DNA from: Myxococcales bacterium
Lineage (GTDB): Bacteria; Myxococcota; Myxococcia; Myxococcales; Anaeromyxobacteraceae
Direction of reading: 5' to 3'
Length of the DNA stretch: 8,579 nt
Assembly (NCBI GenBank): GCA_021848865.1
Contig: JAJZTO010000100.1
Coordinates: 1-8,579, forward strand
Shown: in pieces, positions 1 through 5,385 of the stretch
How positions within the stretch are numbered: position 1 is the stretch's first letter
Layout of the letters: every line of letters begins with the position of its first letter
Notes under the pieces: model-generated
Seen by the model: the letters and a program-made list of their open reading frames with translations, nothing else
The model's database searches: none
What the model was told of the DNA's origin: nothing
Translations under genes and position numbers: made by a program

Positions 1-196
1 AGGGGGTGGCGCGGGCCGGCTCGTGGGCCGTCAGCGCGTCCCACTCCTCCGCCCGGACCGCGCCGACGGCGTCGAGGACGCGGAGCGCGGGGGGCGCGCC
101 GGCGCGCTCCTCGGCCCCGTTCCCGGTCGCGCTCCGCCCGCCGCCGCCGGCGCCCTCCGCGGCGGACGACCTCCGGGACGCTCTCCGTTGGGCCAT
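1..196 (-). CDS. Partial N-terminus of possible GNAT/DUF482-type acyltransferase
   Basis: A minus-strand reading frame starts at an ATG (194-196) and stays open for 65 codons to the window edge, so the C-terminus is missing. The first ~35 residues are low-complexity, rich in Arg, Ser, Ala and Gly. After that comes an ordered stretch around residues 38-58, with the core LRVLDAVGAVRAEEWDALTA. A hydrophobic strand followed by 'EEWDAL' resembles the N-terminus of DUF482 (peptidogalycan-biosynthesis/GNAT-like) proteins, where a short beta strand precedes 'WDAL..' and a 'PFL..HAFL' motif; that motif would lie beyond the edge. The other frames here give only Arg/Pro-rich shadow translations. A G-run precedes the ATG, and TATGAC (203-208, minus strand) lies 6 nt upstream. 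The family call rests on a short stretch and is tentative. That the frame is coding is somewhat more secure. Confidence 0.5.
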   Translation of the reverse strand, partial: MAQRRASRRSSAAEGAGGGGRSATGNGAEERAGAPPALRVLDAVGAVRAEEWDALTAHEPARATP

Positions 197-305
197 CCCC
201 CCGTCATAGTGCGAACCGGGAGCCGGTGAGCGCGGCGGGCCAAAGAAACGGCCCGGGGGGTGGCGCGTCGAGCGCCGCCTCCCGGGCCGAGGCCGGGATC
301 CCCCC

Positions 306-379
306 CGAGTCTCCACCCAGGCCTTTGCAGGCGGGGTGCCACCATCCGGTCGGGGAGGACCTGGCCTCGGGGTGACTCG
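306..379. repeat. Long bulged inverted repeat, possible structured RNA
   Basis: Left arm: CGAGT (306-310), a 3-nt bulge, CACCC (314-318), AGGCC (319-323). Right arm: GGCCT (363-367), a 2-nt bulge, GGGTG (370-374), ACTCG (375-379). The arms pair in order to give 15 Watson-Crick pairs interrupted by two small bulges. The 39-nt apical region contains a second hairpin, GGTC (348-351) pairing with GACC (358-361). There is no U-tract on either strand, so it does not look like an intrinsic terminator. Because the DNA is so GC-rich, chance pairing is easy; expression and orientation are unknown. Confidence 0.35.
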
Positions 380-636
380 CACCGGACAAAGCCCAGGACT
401 TTCGCGCAAATTCCATCATCGACGTCGTCGCTCCCAGTTTGTATGGGGTCGTTGACGGCTTGCGCCTTTTCGCGCAGGTGGTCCTATGCCCCACCACCTG
501 CGACACGGGAGCGCAGGACCCGCCGGCCGTCGCGAAGCTCGCGCCCTCCCTACCGAGGTCGCGGGACGCGCCCCCGATGGCGCTCTTGCGGGTGCTGGAC
601 GCGAGCGGGACCATGAATCATCCGGAGATCGCTGCC

Positions 637-644
637 GGGAGGTG
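637..644 (+). promoter_or_regulatory. Strong Shine-Dalgarno deciding the start at 649
   Basis: GGGAGGTG lies four bases before the ATG at 649 and contains GGAGGTG, complementary to the 3' end of 16S rRNA. It favours this ATG over the in-frame ATG at 613, which has only a weak GGGA nearby, and over a TTG at 439. Confidence 0.8.
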
Positions 645-648
645 CGCC

Positions 649-1119
649 ATGATCCCCACCCCCATCCAGGATTACCTGAAGGACCGCCACATCTGGTTCG
701 AGTCGCGTCCCCACCGCCGGGCCGTCGCCGCCCAGCGCCTGGCCGCGTCGGAGCACGTCTCCGGGAACCTGGTGGCGAAGGTGGTGGTGGTGCGGGCCGA
801 CGGCCAGCTGGCGATGGCGGTCCTCTCCGCCTCGCAGCACCTCGACGCCGAGCGGCTGCGCCAGGTGATGCACGCACGGCAGCTCATGCTGGCGCCGGAG
901 GCGAGCACCGTCGGCCGCTTCGGGCCCTGCGAGGCCGGCGCCGAGCCGCCGCTGGCGCTCTTCGGCATCCCCATTTACGTGGACGCCCACCTGGCCCTGC
1001 AGCCGCGCATCCTGATGCGCGCCGGGACCCACGAGGACGCCGTCGAGATCTACACCGACGACTGGCTGCTCTCGGAGCGGGTCCGCATCGTCGACGGGCT
1101 TGGCGTGGCGCGCGGCTGA
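649..1119 (+). CDS. YbaK/aminoacyl-tRNA deacylase-like protein
   Basis: This 156-residue protein has the size and motif order of a single-domain YbaK/ProX-superfamily protein. These hydrolyse mischarged aminoacyl-tRNAs in trans, in the cytoplasm. Visible features are the N-terminal 'I.DYL....I.FE..PH' region (residues 6-22), 'HVSGN..AKVVVV' (36-48) with the Lys (K44) at the position conserved in the superfamily, and a hydrophobic strand with 'AVL.AS' (57-62). Further on are the 'GPCEAGAEPP' loop (92-101), 'FGIPIYVD' (105-112) and 'AGTH' (125-128). It lacks the 'GGTSP.G..K..P' signature of classical Cys-tRNA(Pro) deacylases, which the next gene does have. It therefore probably belongs to another branch (YeaK or generic YbaK-domain type) with a different or unknown substrate. 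The start is set by the strong Shine-Dalgarno; a start at 613 would add only 12 residues. The next gene begins 15 nt after its stop. Confidence 0.88.
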   Translation: MIPTPIQDYLKDRHIWFESRPHRRAVAAQRLAASEHVSGNLVAKVVVVRADGQLAMAVLSASQHLDAERLRQVMHARQLMLAPEASTVGRFGPCEAGAEPPLALFGIPIYVDAHLALQPRILMRAGTHEDAVEIYTDDWLLSERVRIVDGLGVARG

Positions 1120-1127
1120 GGTACGCT
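1100..1127 (+). promoter_or_regulatory. Candidate promoter for leaderless ybaK
   Basis: TTGGCG (1100-1105), a 16-nt spacer, then TACGCT (1122-1127). The hexamer ends 7 nt before the GTG at 1135, placing the expected transcription start at or next to the start codon. The -35 half lies inside the 3' end of the upstream gene. There is only a G-run, not a proper Shine-Dalgarno, before the GTG. Confidence 0.45.
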
Positions 1128-1134
1128 CGGGGGC

Positions 1135-1617
1135 GTGTCCCGGCTCCCCTCCACCCCCGCCACCCGCCTGCTGCGCGAGCAGGGCGTCGCCTACACCGAG
1201 CACCCGTACCGCTACGAGGAGCGCGGCGGCACCGCCGTGTCGGCGCGCGAGCTGGGCCTCGACGAGCACGCCGTGGTGAAGACGCTGGTGTTCGAGGACG
1301 ACCGGGGCGCGCCGCTGGTGGTGCTGATGCACGGCGACCGCGAGGTGTCCACCAAGGCCCTGGCGCGCCAGCTCGGGCGGAAGGCCATCCAGATCTGCCG
1401 GCCCGAGGTGGCCAACCGCCACAGCGGCTACCAGGTGGGCGGGACCAGCCCCTTCGGCACGCGCAAGCCGATGCCGGTCTACGTCGAGCGGTCGATCCTG
1501 GCGCTGCCGCGGATCTACCTGAACGGCGGCTCGCGCGGCTTCCTGGTGGGGATCTCCCCGGCGGAGGCCGCCCGGGTGCTCGCCGCCACCCCCGTGGACG
1601 TCGCCATCGAGGGCTAG
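1135..1617 (+). CDS. ybaK: Cys-tRNA(Pro)/Cys-tRNA(Cys) deacylase YbaK/EbsC
   Basis: This 160-residue protein, starting at GTG, is a full-length YbaK/EbsC-type deacylase. In the characterised family it acts in trans to hydrolyse Cys-tRNA(Pro) made in error by prolyl-tRNA synthetase. Evidence: 'TPATRLL...GV.Y..H.Y' at residues 7-25; 'AVVKTLVF' (46-53) with the conserved catalytic-site Lys (K49); the diagnostic GGTSPFGTRKPMPVYVE loop (102-118); and 'YLNGGSRGFLVGIS' (128-141), which lines the substrate pocket in the family. Length is normal. It lies 15 nt after another YbaK-superfamily gene, but its missing Shine-Dalgarno and upstream -10-like hexamer suggest it may also have its own, leaderless, transcript. 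The family assignment is firm; the exact substrate is inferred from the family. Confidence 0.93.
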   Translation: MSRLPSTPATRLLREQGVAYTEHPYRYEERGGTAVSARELGLDEHAVVKTLVFEDDRGAPLVVLMHGDREVSTKALARQLGRKAIQICRPEVANRHSGYQVGGTSPFGTRKPMPVYVERSILALPRIYLNGGSRGFLVGISPAEAARVLAATPVDVAIEG

Positions 1618-1680
1618 CGCCGGGCCGGCCGGCGAACCGTCGTCCCCCCCTTTCCACCGCGAAGCAGGACCGCGCCTCCC

Positions 1681-1685
1681 GGAGG
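1681..1685 (+). promoter_or_regulatory. Shine-Dalgarno for the HerA-like gene
   Basis: GGAGG lies four bases before the ATG at 1690 and fixes that start. The 72-bp gap before the gene has a small GC-only hairpin (GCCGG 1619-1623 with CCGGC 1629-1633) but no T-tract. Confidence 0.75.
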
Positions 1686-1689
1686 CTCC

Positions 1690-3141
1690 ATGGCCGTCAC
1701 GCCGCTCCCCATCGCCCGCGCGAAGCGGGACCTCTGCCTGCTCCCGGCCATGGCCAACCGCCACGGCCTGGTGGCCGGCGCCACCGGGACGGGGAAGACC
1801 GTCACGCTGCGGGTGCTGGCCGAGCGGCTCTCCCGCGTCGGCGTGCCGGTCTTCCTCGCCGACGTGAAGGGCGACCTCTCGGGCCTGGCCCGGCCCGGCG
1901 AGGGCCATCCCCGGATCGCGGAGCGCGTCCAGCGGCTCGGGCTGGGCGGCTTCACCTACGAGCCCTGCCCGGTGACCTTCTGGGACCTCTTCGGCCGGCA
2001 GGGCCACCCGGTGCGGACCACCGTCTCCGAGATGGGGCCGCTGCTGCTCTCGCGCATCCTCGGCCTCTCGGAGGTCCAGGAGGGCGTGCTCACGGTGGTC
2101 TTCAAGGTGGCCGACGACGCCGGGCTGCTGCTGCTGGACCTCAAGGACCTGCGGGCCATGGTCCAGCACGTCGGCGAGAACGCCCGGGCGATCGGCAACC
2201 AGTACGGCAACGTCGCGCCGGCCACCGTCGGGTCCATCCAGCGCGCCCTGCTGGCCCTGGAGGAGCAAGGGGGCGACCGCTTCTTCGGCGAGCCGGCGCT
2301 GGCGCTCGACGACCTGCTCCTCACCGAGGGCGAGCGCGGCGTGGTGAACGTCCTCGCGGCCGACGAGCTGATCCGCTCGCCGCGGCTCTACGCCACCTTC
2401 CTCCTCTGGCTCCTCTCCGAGCTCTTCGAGCGGCTGCCGGAGGTGGGGGACCCCGAGAAGCCGCGGCTGGTCTTCTTCTTCGACGAGGCGCACCTGCTCT
2501 TCGACGAGGCGCCGCCCGCCCTGCTGCAGAAGGTCGAGCAGGTGGTGCGGCTGGTGCGCTCCAAGGGGGTGGGCGTGTTCTTCGTGACCCAGAACCCCCT
2601 CGACCTCCCCGACGTGGTGCTGGGCCAGCTGGGGAACCGGGTGCAGCACGCGCTGCGCGCCTTCACGCCGCGCGACCAGAGGGCGGTGAAGGCCGCGGCC
2701 GAGACCTTCCGGGCGAACCCGGGGGTGGACGTCGCCGCGGCCATCACCGAGCTGGGCGTGGGCGAGGCGCTGGTGTCGTTCCTGGACGGCAAGGGGACGC
2801 CGGCGCCGGTGGAGCGGGCCCTGGTCTACCCGCCGGCCAGCCGCCTGGCGCCGCTCACGCCCGAGGAGCGGGCGCGGGTGGTGCGGGGCTCGGCGGTGGC
2901 CGGCAAGTACGACGCGGCGGTGGACCGGGAGTCGGCCTACGAGAAGCTCCGGAGCCGCGCCGGGGAGGCGGCGGCGGGCCCGCCGGCGGGCGGCGGGCGG
3001 CCGGCGCCGACGATGGCCGACCAGGCGGGGAAGGTGCTGGGCGCGGCGGTGCAGAGCGCCGCGCGGGCGGCGGGCAGCCAGATCGGCCGCCAGATCATGC
3101 GCGGGATCCTCGGGTCGCTATTCGGGGGCTCGCGGCGCTAG
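1690..3141 (+). CDS. DUF853 / YjgR-type HerA-like ATPase
   Basis: This 483-residue protein is close to the family's usual ~500. It belongs to the DUF853 (YjgR) branch of HerA/FtsK-like P-loop ATPases; the physiological role of the family is not established. Walker A is GATGTGKT (residues 30-37), preceded by 'NRHGLVAG'. 'VFLADVKGDLSGLA' (55-67) is the family-typical segment after the P-loop. Walker B is 'RLVFFFDEAHLLF' (259-271) with DEAH at 265-268, followed by 'FFVTQNPLDLPD' (297-308) and 'LGNRVQHALRAFTPRDQ' (314-330), the sensor/arginine-finger region. A Gly/Ala/Pro-rich linker (about 424-441) leads to a small basic tail, 'GSQIGRQIMRGILGSLFGG' (462-480), typical of these proteins. No NurA-like nuclease gene is next to it, so it is not an obvious HerA-NurA end-resection pair. 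The stop codon lies inside the convergent downstream gene. Confidence 0.95.
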   Translation: MAVTPLPIARAKRDLCLLPAMANRHGLVAGATGTGKTVTLRVLAERLSRVGVPVFLADVKGDLSGLARPGEGHPRIAERVQRLGLGGFTYEPCPVTFWDLFGRQGHPVRTTVSEMGPLLLSRILGLSEVQEGVLTVVFKVADDAGLLLLDLKDLRAMVQHVGENARAIGNQYGNVAPATVGSIQRALLALEEQGGDRFFGEPALALDDLLLTEGERGVVNVLAADELIRSPRLYATFLLWLLSELFERLPEVGDPEKPRLVFFFDEAHLLFDEAPPALLQKVEQVVRLVRSKGVGVFFVTQNPLDLPDVVLGQLGNRVQHALRAFTPRDQRAVKAAAETFRANPGVDVAAAITELGVGEALVSFLDGKGTPAPVERALVYPPASRLAPLTPEERARVVRGSAVAGKYDAAVDRESAYEKLRSRAGEAAAGPPAGGGRPAPTMADQAGKVLGAAVQSAARAAGSQIGRQIMRGILGSLFGGSRR

Positions 3142-3705
3142 GGCGGCGGGCAGCCGCTCCGCCAGCGCCGCCCGCGCCTGCGCCAGCTCGGCGTCCGGCA
3201 GCCCGGCGCCGAAGCGCCAGCTCCTGCCGCCGCTGTCGAAGGCGACGGCGGCCGGCCGGCCCGGGTCCCGCCCCTGCTGGCCCACCACCTCCGGGTCCAG
3301 CGGCGGGAAGGGCGTCACCGCCGGCACCACCGGGTCGAGCCGCAGCGCTCGGATCCCGTCGACGTCGAAGCGGCGCGTCCGGCCGAACGGGCCGGCCCGC
3401 AGGGTGAGCGTCCGGCCCTCGACGGCGATCACCTCCCGCGCGCCCAGGCTCCGCAGCAGCGCGCCGCCGGCGAGCAGGCCGCCCGCCGTCCAGAGCAGCA
3501 GCCAGAGCGCCAGGAACCAGGCGCCGGTGACGGGCGCGTCGGCGAAGAACAGCTGCCGGACGGCCATCGCCTCGCCGAGGCCCCACCCCACCAGCCAGAG
3601 CGCCAGGACCAGCGCGGCGGGGAGGCTGCGCTGGGCGGCGGCCTCGAGCCGGAGGCGGCCCGCCTCGCGGACGATGCGGAGGCGGGACTCGCGGGGGGCG
3701 CGCAT
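3118..3705 (-). CDS. Two-TM membrane protein, possible PH-like domain
   Basis: This 195-residue minus-strand protein is convergent with the HerA-like gene, and the two coding regions overlap by 24 bp at their 3' ends. A basic N-terminus (residues 1-25) leads to two hydrophobic segments, about 27-49 and 62-84, each long enough to span the membrane and joined by a short loop. The C-terminal part starts with 'REVIAVEGRTLTLRAGPFGRTRRFDVDGIRALRL' (90-123): an alternating beta pattern followed by an 'I..LRL' segment. This resembles the small bacterial PH-like (bPH) domains that follow paired TM helices. It ends in an Ala-rich amphipathic helix (about 170-190). The ATG at 3705 has an AGGA upstream; the frame stays open further upstream, but that part has no hydrophobic or conserved character. 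I do not recognise a named family. Membrane location is well supported; the bPH idea is inference. Confidence 0.75.
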   Translation of the reverse strand: MRAPRESRLRIVREAGRLRLEAAAQRSLPAALVLALWLVGWGLGEAMAVRQLFFADAPVTGAWFLALWLLLWTAGGLLAGGALLRSLGAREVIAVEGRTLTLRAGPFGRTRRFDVDGIRALRLDPVVPAVTPFPPLDPEVVGQQGRDPGRPAAVAFDSGGRSWRFGAGLPDAELAQARAALAERLPAALAPRAPE

Positions 3706-3771
3706 GGGCCGGATCCTGGCCCAGGAGCGGCCGCCGGGCCAGCCCTCTCCGCGGGGAACCGGGCGCCCCGC

Positions 3772-3800
3772 TTGCCCGGGCCCGGCTCCGCCCCTACAGA
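3772..3800 (+). promoter_or_regulatory. Candidate promoter for the YwiC-like gene
   Basis: TTGCCC (3772-3777), a 17-nt spacer, then TACAGA (3795-3800, followed by T). It ends 8 nt before the ATG at 3809, and no Shine-Dalgarno is visible between, so the transcript may be leaderless or nearly so. It lies in the 103-bp gap between two divergent genes. The -10 match is only partial. Confidence 0.4.
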
Positions 3801-3808
3801 TCGTCCCC

Positions 3809-4597
3809 ATGGCCACCCCGACCAGGCGATTCCTCTGGCCCCGCGAGCACGGCGCCTGGGGCCAGATGGCGATGCCGCTCGTCACCGGTCTGGCGCTGGC
3901 GCGCCCCGGCGCCGCCGCCTGGCTCTTCGCCGCCGCCGCCGCCCTGGCCTTCCTGGCCCACGAGCCGGCCCTGGTCCTGCTCGGCGCCCGCGGCGTCCGG
4001 GCGCACGCCGGGGACGGCCCGCTGGCCCGGCGCCTGCTCGCCGCGCTCGGCCTGCCGGCGCTGGCCGGCGGCGGCGCGGCGGCCTGGCTCGCGCCCGGCC
4101 CGGCGCGCCTCTCGCTGCTCGCCCCGGCCCTCCTCGGGGCCGCGACCGTCTGGCTGGTGCGGCGCCGCCTGGAGATGACCCCCGGCGGCGAGGTGGTGGC
4201 CGGCAGCGCGATGGCCTCGGCGCTCCTGCCGGTGGCGCTGGCGGCCGGGGCCTCCCCCGAGGCGGCTCTCACCGCCTTCGCCGCCTGGAGCCTCTCCTTC
4301 GCCATCGCCGCCGTCGCCGTCGACGCGGTGATGGCGCGCGGCCGGATCGGCGGCCCGGACCCGGGGCGGCGCGACGCCCTGCTGGCCGCCGGCCTCTGGG
4401 CGCTGGCGGCCTCCGCCGCCGCGGCCTTCGGGCTCCCCGGCGCGCTGCCGCTCTCCCTGCTCCCCACCGCCGCCTTCGCCGTCGCCGTCTGCCTCTCGCG
4501 CATCGGGCCGGCGCGGCTGCCCCGGCTCGGCTGGGCCCTGGCCGGCTCCACCGCGGTGACGCTGATCGTGCTGCTGCACGGCCTGCGGCGCGGCTGA
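3809..4597 (+). CDS. YwiC-like integral membrane protein
   Basis: This 262-residue, highly hydrophobic protein is recognised as YwiC-like (named for a Bacillus subtilis protein) from its N-terminal signature 'LWPREHGAWGQMAMPL' (residues 9-24) and the following 'FLAHEPALVLLGARG' (48-62). These sit at the junctions of the first membrane helices. The rest is a series of Ala/Leu/Gly-rich hydrophobic segments, roughly 7-9 TM helices, with a conserved-looking loop 'RRRLEMTPGGEVVAG' (118-132) and a cytoplasmic-type loop with several Arg around 176-189. The overall look resembles UbiA-like or other multi-helix membrane proteins, but no enzymatic motif is obvious. The function of the family is unknown to me. 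The ATG at 3809 was chosen because the signature begins just after it; the frame is open upstream, but that part is low-complexity and has no motif. The surE start codon follows 23 nt after the stop. Confidence 0.85.
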   Translation: MATPTRRFLWPREHGAWGQMAMPLVTGLALARPGAAAWLFAAAAALAFLAHEPALVLLGARGVRAHAGDGPLARRLLAALGLPALAGGGAAAWLAPGPARLSLLAPALLGAATVWLVRRRLEMTPGGEVVAGSAMASALLPVALAAGASPEAALTAFAAWSLSFAIAAVAVDAVMARGRIGGPDPGRRDALLAAGLWALAASAAAAFGLPGALPLSLLPTAAFAVAVCLSRIGPARLPRLGWALAGSTAVTLIVLLHGLRRG

Positions 4598-4608
4598 CCG
4601 GCCGATGG

Positions 4609-4614
4609 TAGAGT
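4609..4614 (+). promoter_or_regulatory. Candidate -10 element for leaderless surE
   Basis: TAGAGT fits TANNNT and ends 6 nt before the GTG at 4621. The GTG lacks a Shine-Dalgarno. No convincing -35 lies 16-18 nt upstream. The short gap after the YwiC-like stop codon leaves little room for any other leader. Confidence 0.45.
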
Positions 4615-4620
4615 CGGCCG

Positions 4621-5385
4621 GTGCGCGTGCTGCTCTCCAACGACGACGGCGTCCACGCCGCCGGGATCCGCGCCCTGGCCGCGGCCTTCGCCGGCGAGGA
4701 GGTCTGGACGGTGGCGCCGGACCGCGAGCAGTCGGCCCAGAGCCACGCCATCTCGCTCCACCGCCCGCTCCGCATCGGCGAGGTCGGCCCGCGCCGCTAC
4801 GCCGTGGACGGCACCCCCACCGACGCGGTCTACGTCGCCATCAACCAGATCCTGAAGGGCCAGCCCCCCGACGTCGTGGTCGCCGGCGTCAACCACGGCC
4901 CCAACCTCGGCAACGACGTCCTCTACTCCGGGACGGTGGCCGCGGCCATGGAGGGGGCGCTGCTGGGATGCCACGCCATCGCCGTCTCGCTCGCCGCGCC
5001 GCCGCCCCACGACTTCGCCTTCGCCGCCGCCTTCGCCGCGGCGCTGGCGCGGCGCCTGGTCTCGGCCGCGCCCCGCCAGCCGCTGTTGCTCAACGTGAAC
5101 GTGCCGGCCGGTCCGCTGAAGGGCTACCGCTTCGCCCGCCTGGGGCGGCGCCACTACGGCAACGAGGTGGTGGAGAAGACCGACCCGCGCGGCCGCAAGT
5201 ACTACTGGATCGGCGGCGAGGGCGGTGCGCGGTACGAGGACATCCCCGGCTCGGACTGCAACGTCGTGTTCGGCGAGGGGGTGGCGGCGGTGTCGCCCCT
5301 CCGCCTCGACTGGAGCCACGAGGGGCTGGTGGAGGAGCTGGGCGGGTGGGAGATCGACGGCTACCACGCGGAGCGCGCGCCGTGA
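4621..5385 (+). CDS. surE: 5'/3'-nucleotidase SurE
   Basis: This 254-residue protein matches SurE over its full length. SurE is a cytoplasmic, divalent-metal-dependent phosphatase that acts on nucleoside 5'- and 3'-monophosphates and short polyphosphate. The N-terminus 'MRVLLSNDDGVHAAGI' carries the metal-binding Asp pair (D8, D9). 'VAPDREQSAQSHAIS' (31-45) supplies the active-site Ser (S38), and 'VNHGPNLGNDVLYSGTVAAAMEG' (90-112) the metal-ligand Asn (N91) and the YSGT motif. 'YAVDGTPTDAVYVAI' (60-74) and 'LLLNVNVP' further on are also family-typical. All expected catalytic residues are present. It uses a GTG start and overlaps the next gene by four bases (GTGA), implying translational coupling. 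In E. coli, surE is followed by pcm, nlpD and rpoS; here an nlpD-like gene follows directly. Confidence 0.97.
   Translation: MRVLLSNDDGVHAAGIRALAAAFAGEEVWTVAPDREQSAQSHAISLHRPLRIGEVGPRRYAVDGTPTDAVYVAINQILKGQPPDVVVAGVNHGPNLGNDVLYSGTVAAAMEGALLGCHAIAVSLAAPPPHDFAFAAAFAAALARRLVSAAPRQPLLLNVNVPAGPLKGYRFARLGRRHYGNEVVEKTDPRGRKYYWIGGEGGARYEDIPGSDCNVVFGEGVAAVSPLRLDWSHEGLVEELGGWEIDGYHAERAP

Larger units (their letters stand above)
197..648. other. Divergent intergenic region without a credible gene
   Basis: This 452-bp gap separates the left-edge minus-strand gene from the first YbaK-like gene. Open frames cross it on both strands, but their translations are Arg/Pro/Ala-rich with no recognisable motif. 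Part of it (about 395-470) is noticeably less GC-rich than the flanks, as expected for control DNA. It holds a bulged inverted repeat (306-379), a small hairpin with AAAG (388-391) and CTTT (399-402) arms, and the palindrome CGACGTCG (420-427). A TTGACG at 452-457 looks like a -35 element, but no acceptable -10 lies 16-18 nt downstream. I saw no match to a riboswitch, tRNA or tmRNA consensus that I could defend. Confidence 0.6.

Noticed and set aside
240..480. Riboswitch candidates (c-di-GMP GEMM, fluoride, cobalamin, ZTP) or SRP RNA in the intergenic region
   Set aside because: Short fragments such as GCAAAGG or CCAGGTCC on the minus strand recall parts of these consensuses, but the required paired and invariant core positions are missing in each case.
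452..490. TTGACG as a promoter for the first YbaK-like gene
   Set aside because: The -35-like hexamer is good, but nothing resembling a -10 lies 16-18 nt downstream; the nearest candidate (TATGCC, 485-490) is 27 nt away.
1619..1633. GC hairpin after ybaK as an intrinsic terminator
   Set aside because: The stem is only 5 bp and is followed by a C-rich run, not a T-tract. GCCGG-type repeats are expected by chance in this composition.
550..2649. A 699-residue minus-strand open frame
   Set aside because: It is antisense to three well-supported genes, with a His/Gln/Gly-rich composition typical of antisense frames here. No domain is visible.
1690..3141. HerA-like ATPase as part of an anti-phage defence system
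   Set aside because: HerA-like ATPases occur in defence systems, but this is the DUF853/YjgR housekeeping type. Its neighbours are not a SIR2, nuclease or other known effector.
486..3407. A 973-residue plus-strand open frame
   Set aside because: It runs out of frame through the two YbaK genes and the HerA-like gene, and its translation is Arg/Pro/Gly/Ala-rich without motifs: a shadow frame in GC-rich DNA.
3118..5367. A long N-terminal extension of the minus-strand membrane protein, up to 749 residues
   Set aside because: The extra part is antisense to surE and the YwiC-like gene and is low-complexity. The hydrophobic, ordered protein starts at the ATG at 3705.
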